Made by a program: the position numbers and the translations under genes | Origin: Oscillospiraceae bacterium | GTDB taxonomy: Bacteria; Bacillota; Clostridia; Oscillospirales; Acutalibacteraceae | Assembly: GCA_028706415.1 (NCBI GenBank) | Contig: JAQWBK010000052.1 | Coordinates: 1 to 10,803, forward strand | Reading direction: 5' to 3' | Length of the DNA: 10,803 nt | The notes under the pieces: model-generated | The model's database searches: none | The model's input: only the letters and a program-made list of their open reading frames with translations | Told to the model about the DNA's origin: nothing | Part shown: piece by piece, positions 6,500 to 10,803 of the stretch | Layout: the number at the start of each line of letters is the position of its first letter | How positions within the stretch are numbered: position 1 is the stretch's first letter

Positions 6500-6547
6500 A
6501 CGAAAACCCTCGCAAATCTTGTCTCACTCTTTACTTAAAAGCAGTGT
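6500..6547. repeat. Truncated copy of the dispersed repeat family
   Basis: Just after thiT, this stretch matches the right end of the 268-bp element at 10214-10481. Both carry a CGAAAA start, then CCTCGCAAAT, TTGTCTCAC and TTTACTT, ending in a CAGTRTWA terminus (about 10431-10472 in the other copy). The matching arm and the rest of the element are absent, so it is a remnant. It directly abuts a second palindrome. Confidence 0.7.
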
Positions 6548-6653
6548 AATACTGATTCCTCATTAAAACCTTACCAATAAACCCGCACAAAAACCCATAC
6601 ATCAAAGCTTTTTGCTTGATTTATTGGAAGTTTTATAATCGGAATTAGTATAA
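6547..6653. repeat. MITE-like imperfect palindrome, 107 bp
   Basis: The left end TAATACTGATTCC (6547-6559) mirrors the right end GGAATTAGTATA (6641-6652). The pairing continues inward: ATTAAAAC to TTTTATAAT, then CCAATAAA (6574-6581) to TTTATTGG (6620-6627), and a small inner hairpin ATCAAAGC-tttt-GCTTGAT near 6601-6620. It has no coding potential and no strong T-run. The ends carry the same TAATACTRAT core as the other palindromes in the window. Confidence 0.68.
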
Positions 6654-6713
6654 ACGGCAAGGAAATAAGAGCAGCTCGGGTCAGAAAATCAGGCGGGAAG
6701 ATAAGCATTAATA

Positions 6714-6746
6714 CGGGGCGGGGAATAATCCCCGCCCCGATTTTTA
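6714..6746. terminator. GC-rich intrinsic terminator between thiT and the spore coat genes
   Basis: CGGGGCGGGG (6714-6723) pairs perfectly with CCCCGCCCCG (6730-6739) around AATAAT, followed on the plus strand by ATTTTTAT. It can end transcripts from thiT and, with a much weaker tail (TATTAATG), also those from the convergent spore coat genes. Confidence 0.85.
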
Positions 6747-6756
6747 TAGTGCTTGG

Positions 6757-7008
6757 TTATCCCTGCTGAAGCTCACTTTTTACCTGCTGAATCTCATTAT
6801 CGTTTGCCATGCTCGCCGGCTTGTAAAAGCCTTTTGTCTCGGCCAGCTTAAACAAATCGTATTGGGTTGTTTCGCAGTTGTTGCGAATCTGTTGGTAGGT
6901 TGACCTTAATTCTAAATTGGCACATTCTGATATTGCATTGGCGTAAAAGGTAAGGCTGCTTTTCACCATTGAAAGTGCGTCGTTGATCATAACTTTATCT
7001 TGAAGCAT
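6757..7008 (-). CDS. CotF-family spore coat protein, small
   Basis: The 83-residue product fits the CotF family of spore coat proteins: DKVMINDALSMVKSSLTFYA near the start, then an acidic SECANLELRSTYQQI helix, an ETTQYDLFKLAETKGFY stretch, and a Pro-Ala after it. The predicted structure is a short helical bundle without a signal peptide, as expected for a protein made in the mother cell and assembled on the spore surface. The chosen ATG has AAAGGAG about nine bases upstream. It follows the 61-residue gene at 7022-7207 with a 13-base gap, so the two are probably one operon. I could not identify a sporulation sigma-factor promoter. The exact place in the coat is unknown. Confidence 0.8.
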   Translation of the reverse strand: MLQDKVMINDALSMVKSSLTFYANAISECANLELRSTYQQIRNNCETTQYDLFKLAETKGFYKPASMANDNEIQQVKSELQQG

Positions 7009-7021
7009 GCATACATCTCCT

Positions 7022-7207
7022 TTACTTTAAAAATGTCATTAGTTTTTGTTTGGTACCCTGCGCTTCGCCCGAGGACTTCTCGAAATAGGACCTCACTTGA
7101 GGATCCATTGCTTGCTGGGAATAGGCTTGCATCTTTTGGCTAACCATGTCATGATCTCCGATTATGTGGCGTAGATTTTGAAGTTCCGTCTGATTTAATT
7201 GTGACAT
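7022..7207 (-). CDS. Small helical spore-coat-associated protein, CotF-like
   Basis: This 61-residue protein (starting MSQLNQTELQNLRHIIGDHD) is predicted to be two amphipathic helices: LRHIIGDHDMVSQKMQAYSQ and then DPQVRSYFEKSSGEAQGTKQ. I recall similar short proteins, with an LR..I..H......K...Y..Q..DP.....F pattern, encoded directly before CotF-type coat genes in Clostridia. That pattern, the excellent AAAGGAG ribosome binding site eight bases before the ATG, and the 13-base gap to the CotF gene support a real gene. It lacks catalytic motifs, signal peptide and membrane segments. It may be a partner or half-size version of the CotF fold; this is inference. Confidence 0.72.
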   Translation of the reverse strand: MSQLNQTELQNLRHIIGDHDMVSQKMQAYSQQAMDPQVRSYFEKSSGEAQGTKQKLMTFLK

Positions 7208-7307
7208 TTGAAAACTCCTTTCATATTTTTACTATTATTTCAGGAAGGTATATATTTATACAGAATTGTTGACAAAATAAAAATTCAATTTTATATGCTC
7301 TTTACAA

Positions 7308-7336
7308 TTGACAACCGTGTATCCCTGACTTATAAT
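7308..7336 (+). promoter_or_regulatory. Consensus sigma-A promoter of nrdDG
   Basis: TTGACA (7308-7313) and TATAAT (7331-7336) match the consensus in all 12 positions with an ideal 17-base spacer. Transcription would start near 7343, leaving a leader of about 90 bases. A second possible promoter lies just upstream: TTGACA 7269-7274, 17 bases, TATATG 7292-7297. Confidence 0.88.
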
Positions 7337-7379
7337 GTATCTTGTGCCACAGCATGGGCACAAACCATATATGTTGTGG
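7332..7379 (+). promoter_or_regulatory. Tandem NrdR-box-like sites
   Basis: ATAATGTATCTTGTGC (7332-7347) and ACCATATATGTTGTGG (7364-7379) match the NrdR consensus ACACWATATATWGTGT at about 10 and 12 of 16 positions. Their 32-bp offset (a gap of 16 bp, about three helical turns) is the usual arrangement for cooperative NrdR binding. The first site overlaps the -10 hexamer and the start point, so repression by NrdR with ATP/dATP is expected. TTGTGCC (7342-7348) and GGCACAA (7357-7363) form an additional inverted repeat between them. Confidence 0.72.
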
Positions 7380-7431
7380 AATTATTAACTATCTTTATAT
7401 CAACAATAACCAAGAAAAGGTGGGATTTTTT

Positions 7432-9522
7432 ATGCCGTTGACCCAAATCATTAAGCGCGACCGGGCCTCTGTACCCTTCAAAAAAGAGAAAATTGTGCTG
7501 GCTATTTTTAAAGCCGCGAGTGCTGTTGGGGGGGACGATTTTGCAACATCGGAAAGGCTGGCAGGAGAGGTTGTACGGATCGCTGAACAGGAATTTCCGG
7601 ACGGCATTGTGGATGTCGAAAGTATTCAGGATATTGTAGAAAAGGTTTTAATTGAGGAAGGCCATGCTAAAACCGCCAAAGCCTTTATACTTTATCGTGA
7701 AAAAAGGCGTTCGGCACGAGAATCCAACGCCCTTATCGGGGCTACAATAAATATGTTTACCGAATATCTTAATGACCGTGACTGGCAGATTAACGAAAAT
7801 GCCAACACCCAAAAGTCTATAAACGGTCTGAACAACTATATACGCGAAGCCTTTACCAAAAACTATTGGCTGCATGAGATTTACCCCGACGAGGTCCGCA
7901 ACGCCCACACAACCGGGGAGATGCATATACACGATTTGGGTTTTTTCGGTCCGTATTGCGCTGGTTGGGATCTTCGCCAGATTTTGATGAACGGCTTTGG
8001 CGGGGTGCCCGGCAAGGTTGAGTCCAAACCGCCTAAGCATCTGCGTTCACTTCTGGGGCAGGTTGTCAACTCCACATTTACAACCCAGGGGGAGAGTGCC
8101 GGCGCACAGGCATGGTCATCCTTTGATACATACTGCGCTCCGTTTATCCGGTATGACAACCTTGATTATAAGACGGTACGGCAGGCACTTCAGGAATTTA
8201 TTTTTAATCTGAATGTCCCGACACGAGTAGGATTTCAATGCCCCTTTTCCAACCTCACCTTTGATATAGTTCCCCCCCGCACCCTGAAGGATGAGCATGT
8301 GATTATCGGCGGGCAGATTATGCCCGAAACATACGGAGATTTTCAGGAGGAAATGAATCTTCTGAACATTGCATACTGCGATGTTATGATGGAGGGGGAT
8401 TCAAAGGGCCGCGTGTTTACCTTTCCCATCCCCACCATTAATGTGGGCAAGGACTTTGCGTGGGACAGCGAGGTTGTTGAGAAGTTTATGGAGATCACCT
8501 GCAAATACGGGGTTCCCTACTTCTCTAATTATATTAATTCCGATTTATCACCCGAGGATGCGCTCTCAATGTGCTGCCGCTTACGCCTTAACACCGCCGA
8601 GCTGCGCAAACGGGGCGGGGGGCTGTTCGGCTCCAATCCGCTGACCGGTTCGATAGGGGTTGTAACCATAAATCTGCCCCGCCTTGCCTACCTTTCCAAG
8701 ACGGAATCCGAATTTAAAATCCGCCTGTGGCAGCAGATGAATATTGCCAAGAACAGTTTGGAGATCAAGCGCAAGGTGATTGAGGAACAAACCGCAAAGG
8801 GGCTTTATCCCTATTCGGCTAATTATCTCAAAGATGTTTATGCGCGGACGGGGAATTACTGGTACAACCATTTCAACACAATAGGCATAATCGGCATGAA
8901 CGAAGCCTGTCAAAACCTGTTGGGTGCCGACTGCGACCTTACCACACAGGACGGGCAGGATTTTGCAATTCGCATTCTCAACTATATGCGGGATGTTATA
9001 AAAGATATTCAGAATGAAACCGGAAACTATTATAATTTAGAGGCTACTCCGGCCGAGGGGACAAGCTATCGACTTGCCAAACGCGATAAGGAGACATTCC
9101 CCGATATCATAACGGCAGGGGAAAAGGTTCCGTATTACACCAATTCATCACAGCTTCCCGTCGGGTTTACCGATGATATATTTGAAACTCTGGAATTGCA
9201 GGATGAGCTTCAGTCGCTCTATACCGGCGGAACGGTACTGCATTTGTATCTGGGTGAGGAAATTCGTGATCGCGAGGTTGCAAAAAGGCTTATTAAAAAG
9301 GCGTTCACAAAATATAAGCTGCCGTATATTTCTCTTACCCCGACATTCTCTATTTGTAATAGCCATGGTTACATATCGGGCGAGCAGTTTTCCTGTCCGG
9401 AATGCGGCGAAAAAACCGAGGTCTGGAGCAGGGTGGTTGGGTATCTGCGTCCGGTACAGAATTACAACACGGGTAAAAAAGAGGAGTATGCTCAGCGTTT
9501 GAAATATGTTGTCAGGGTGTGA
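7432..9522 (+). CDS. nrdD: Anaerobic (class III) ribonucleoside-triphosphate reductase NrdD
   Basis: NrdD reduces ribonucleoside triphosphates to deoxy forms using an oxygen-sensitive glycyl radical. The 696-residue protein has an N-terminal ATP-cone (about 4-95) that senses ATP/dATP, then the ten-stranded barrel. Cys381/Cys382 in MCCRLRLN include the thiyl-radical cysteine, followed by RKRGGGLFGSNPLTGS. Near the C-terminus, Cys642, His645, Cys655 and Cys658 form a probable zinc site. The glycyl radical motif RVVGYLRP places the radical on Gly670, 27 residues from the C-terminal end. Length is normal. The ATG at 7432 is chosen because AAAAGGTGGGA lies upstream at good spacing; the open frame extends further upstream but through the promoter and NrdR sites. 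The stop is four bases before nrdG, so the two are co-transcribed. Confidence 0.97.
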   Translation: MPLTQIIKRDRASVPFKKEKIVLAIFKAASAVGGDDFATSERLAGEVVRIAEQEFPDGIVDVESIQDIVEKVLIEEGHAKTAKAFILYREKRRSARESNALIGATINMFTEYLNDRDWQINENANTQKSINGLNNYIREAFTKNYWLHEIYPDEVRNAHTTGEMHIHDLGFFGPYCAGWDLRQILMNGFGGVPGKVESKPPKHLRSLLGQVVNSTFTTQGESAGAQAWSSFDTYCAPFIRYDNLDYKTVRQALQEFIFNLNVPTRVGFQCPFSNLTFDIVPPRTLKDEHVIIGGQIMPETYGDFQEEMNLLNIAYCDVMMEGDSKGRVFTFPIPTINVGKDFAWDSEVVEKFMEITCKYGVPYFSNYINSDLSPEDALSMCCRLRLNTAELRKRGGGLFGSNPLTGSIGVVTINLPRLAYLSKTESEFKIRLWQQMNIAKNSLEIKRKVIEEQTAKGLYPYSANYLKDVYARTGNYWYNHFNTIGIIGMNEACQNLLGADCDLTTQDGQDFAIRILNYMRDVIKDIQNETGNYYNLEATPAEGTSYRLAKRDKETFPDIITAGEKVPYYTNSSQLPVGFTDDIFETLELQDELQSLYTGGTVLHLYLGEEIRDREVAKRLIKKAFTKYKLPYISLTPTFSICNSHGYISGEQFSCPECGEKTEVWSRVVGYLRPVQNYNTGKKEEYAQRLKYVVRV

Positions 9523-9526
9523 GTGT

Positions 9527-10213
9527 ATGACGGTTGCGGGTATGGTGAAAAGTTCGTTTGTGGATTATCCAGGGCTTGTTTCCTGCGTGTTGTTTTTACC
9601 GGGCTGTAATTTCAACTGTTTTTACTGCCATAACCGCTTGCTGATGGAAAGCGAATATCAAAGGATTGATCTCGATTATATAGATGAATTTCTGAATTCG
9701 CGCAAGGATATGCTGGATGCCGTGGTGATAACCGGAGGAGAACCCACAATGCAGCCCGATTTAATCCCCTTTATGCTAAAAATAAAGGAAAAGAGATTTA
9801 AGTTAAAGCTGGATACGAACGGCTCCTCTCCGGAAGTGATTACTAAGGTATTAAGAGCGGGATTGGTGGATTATTTCGCCGTAGATTACAAGGCGCCCTC
9901 GGCAAGATATCCCGAGATCGCGGGCGGCAAGGCGGGAGGGGAGACAGTCATCAATACAATCAGGCTGCTGCTTGAAAGCCGGGCGGATTTTGAAGTCAGA
10001 ACAACCGTGATTCCTCAGCTTGACACCCATGACCTGCTGCAGATGGCAAGGGAGCTGCCGATCGTTCCAAGGTATGTGCTCAACCGTTATCGCAAGCCGG
10101 ACAATTATTTACCCTGTGATGAGGAGCGGGTAAATGTTACCCCGTATTCGCAAAAGCGGCTGGATGCCCTTGCAGATGCAATTCGCCAATACCAGCCGAA
10201 TACAGTTACATAA
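9527..10213 (+). CDS. nrdG: Anaerobic ribonucleotide reductase-activating radical SAM protein NrdG
   Basis: NrdG uses a [4Fe-4S] cluster and S-adenosylmethionine to generate the glycyl radical on NrdD. The 228-residue protein begins MTVAGMVKSSFVDYPG, characteristic of the longer NrdG2-type activases. The cluster motif CNFNCFYC gives Cys27, Cys31 and Cys34. The SAM-binding GGEP is at 70-73, and LDTNGSSPEV follows. I prefer ATG 9527, four bases after the nrdD stop, with AGGGTG upstream inside nrdD; an in-frame start at 9506 would overlap nrdD and add residues unlike the family. Its stop (10211-10213) touches the left end of a 268-bp repeat element. No other class of reductase is seen in the window. 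Confidence 0.94.
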   Translation: MTVAGMVKSSFVDYPGLVSCVLFLPGCNFNCFYCHNRLLMESEYQRIDLDYIDEFLNSRKDMLDAVVITGGEPTMQPDLIPFMLKIKEKRFKLKLDTNGSSPEVITKVLRAGLVDYFAVDYKAPSARYPEIAGGKAGGETVINTIRLLLESRADFEVRTTVIPQLDTHDLLQMARELPIVPRYVLNRYRKPDNYLPCDEERVNVTPYSQKRLDALADAIRQYQPNTVT

Positions 10214-10481
10214 GGTCACCTCTAAAAACCCCTTCGTAATGCGGAAAGCATTGCTTCGTCGGCTTTCCTTGCCCGACAAAAATCATGCTCGGGATCCGTT
10301 CAAAACAGGGTTATACTGCTCTCAAGTAAAAATCAAGACATCTTTGCGGTCTGTTTTCCGCCATACAGCGTTGTTGTCATCGGCGGGCGTCAGACCGCTC
10401 TCCTCCTTCGCCCTGCATGACGAAAAACATCCTCGCAAATTTTGTCTCACCTTTTACTTGAGATCAGTATTAGAGGTGACC
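10214..10481. mobile_element. MITE-like element with perfect 12-bp terminal inverted repeats, 268 bp
   Basis: GGTCACCTCTAA (10214-10225) and TTAGAGGTGACC (10470-10481) are perfect inverted repeats at the ends. An inner pair, ATACTGCTCTCAAGTAAAA (10313-10331) and TTTTACTTGAGATCAGTAT (10452-10470), matches at 18 of 19 positions, and the homology continues inward through TTTGCGG. Further in, GCGGTCTG (10346-10353) pairs with CAGACCGC (10391-10398). In the left part, GGAAAGC pairs with GCTTTCC near 10243-10267. Open frames crossing it have no recognisable protein and look like chance. This appears to be an element within an element, or one element with two nested pairs of ends. No transposase is present. 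Confidence 0.75.
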
Positions 10482-10497
10482 ATGAATATAAAAGATA

Positions 10498-10531
10498 GAA
10501 TTTGTCTCTCCTTTAGTGGGGAGACAAATTC
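10498..10531. repeat. Strong 14-bp hairpin
   Basis: GAATTTGTCTCTCC (10498-10511) and GGGGAGACAAATTC (10518-10531) pair along 14 positions with one G-T(U) pair, around TTTAGT. It follows the 268-bp element and shares TTTGTCTC with its right end. There is no T-run, so a terminator role for nrdDG is possible but weak. Confidence 0.6.
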
Positions 10532-10557
10532 ATTTAAAATGAGAATAAAAGCACTTC

Positions 10558-10668
10558 ATTTTAACTTGCACGTAAATTCCCAAAGTCAATTCCTCCCTTT
10601 TTTCAGTGTTAAATCCACATCTATACTACTGTGGAACTTACTTTGGGAATTTACTATTTTAACTTGCA
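10558..10668. repeat. Nested inverted and direct repeats upstream of the last promoter
   Basis: GTAAATTCCCAAAGT (10572-10586) and ACTTTGGGAATTTAC (10640-10654) form a perfect 15-bp inverted repeat. It is flanked by a 13-bp direct repeat, ATTTTAACTTGCA, at 10558-10570 and 10656-10668. Inside, CCACA (10615-10619) pairs with TGTGG (10630-10634). The region is AT-rich and has no coding signal. The direct repeats could be a target duplication around a small insertion, or paired regulatory sites. Confidence 0.6.
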
Positions 10669-10701
10669 ATTTACAGTAATTAAAAAAAGGGAAAAAAGGT
10701 G

Positions 10702-10730
10702 TTGACAAAAGGGATATGTGATGGTATTAT
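10702..10730 (+). promoter_or_regulatory. Strong promoter reading out of the window
   Basis: TTGACA (10702-10707), a 17-base spacer and TATTAT (10725-10730) form a near-consensus sigma-A promoter. An A-rich tract just upstream (AAAAAAAGGGAAAAAAGG, 10682-10699) could act as an UP element. No start codon with a ribosome binding site follows within the remaining 73 bases. Confidence 0.78.
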
Positions 10731-10803
10731 AGCTAAGCGCTCTTGGGGCGGGGATAAAAAAACTGTCGAAAAACAGGGGCGCGGTCGACCGAAAAACCGT
10801 TAT
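10731..10803 (+). other. Non-coding 5' leader of an unseen transcript
   Basis: The stretch after the promoter has no ribosome binding site and start. It contains a small hairpin (CTGT-cgaaaa-ACAG, about 10763-10776) and the perfect 10-bp palindrome CGGTCGACCG (about 10782-10791). A strong promoter with an A-tract and a structured leader would suit a stable RNA operon or a structured mRNA leader, but the transcript body lies beyond the window. Confidence 0.4.

Noticed and set aside
7342..7431. N-terminal extension of NrdD from ATG 7342
   Set aside because: It would place coding sequence over the transcription start and the second NrdR box; a good ribosome binding site precedes ATG 7432 and the ATP-cone starts there.
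10134..10679. 181-codon plus-strand frame overlapping the nrdG end and the repeats
   Set aside because: It spans the end of nrdG in another frame, the whole 268-bp element and the inverted repeats. Its translation shows no family pattern, and there is no suitable start signal.
10731..10803. 16S rRNA leader call
   Set aside because: The promoter and leader are suggestive, but no rRNA sequence is inside the window, so it is left as an unassigned leader.
1..10803. CRISPR array, tRNA genes or a defence or toxin-antitoxin system
   Set aside because: I saw no regularly spaced direct repeats, no tRNA-like cloverleaf with a TTCAANNC loop, and no protein with such family motifs.

Overview
The window looks like part of the chromosome of an anaerobic, spore-forming Clostridia-type Firmicute, probably near the Oscillospiraceae/Ruminococcaceae. 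This is inferred from several signs: an oxygen-sensitive class III ribonucleotide reductase, CotF-type spore coat genes, ECF-type thiamine uptake under a TPP riboswitch, AAAGGAG-like ribosome binding sites, frequent TTG starts, and small inverted-repeat elements of the kind I recall from gut Clostridia. No taxonomic marker gene is present, so the assignment is not firm.

Layout. (1) Bases 1-2837, plus strand: the tail of an NrnA-like DHH phosphoesterase, truB, and a long RibF protein fused to a complete HAD phosphatase. This is the usual Firmicute nrnA-truB-ribF order, interrupted between truB and ribF by a 112-bp palindromic element. (2) Bases 2838-4642: a strong hairpin separates ribF from a convergent, minus-strand, orphan oligopeptide-type binding lipoprotein that has its own promoter and a possible operator. 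(3) Bases 4643-5482: no protein gene. This stretch holds a 145-bp MITE-like element, a sigma-A promoter, a TPP riboswitch and an intrinsic terminator, all leading to thiT. (4) Bases 5483-6496: thiT, encoding a thiamine-binding ECF S component with an unusual C-terminal membrane extension of about 150 residues. (5) Bases 6497-7207: repeat remnants, a GC-rich terminator and two small minus-strand spore coat genes. (6) Bases 7208-10213: the nrdD-nrdG pair for anaerobic dNTP synthesis, with a consensus promoter and two NrdR-box-like sites 32 bp apart. (7) Bases 10214-10803: no protein gene. A 268-bp element with perfect 12-bp terminal inverted repeats abuts nrdG, followed by two more inverted-repeat structures and a strong promoter firing out of the window.

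The window combines cofactor supply (FMN/FAD synthesis, thiamine uptake), RNA modification and turnover, anaerobic DNA-precursor synthesis and sporulation. The most notable items are the RibF-HAD fusion, the extended ThiT, and a family of palindromic elements whose ends share the core TAATACTRATCTCAARTAAAA and which sit against several of the genes. I found no CRISPR array, tRNA, rRNA body, transposase or phage gene, and no clear evidence of a wholly new multi-gene system.
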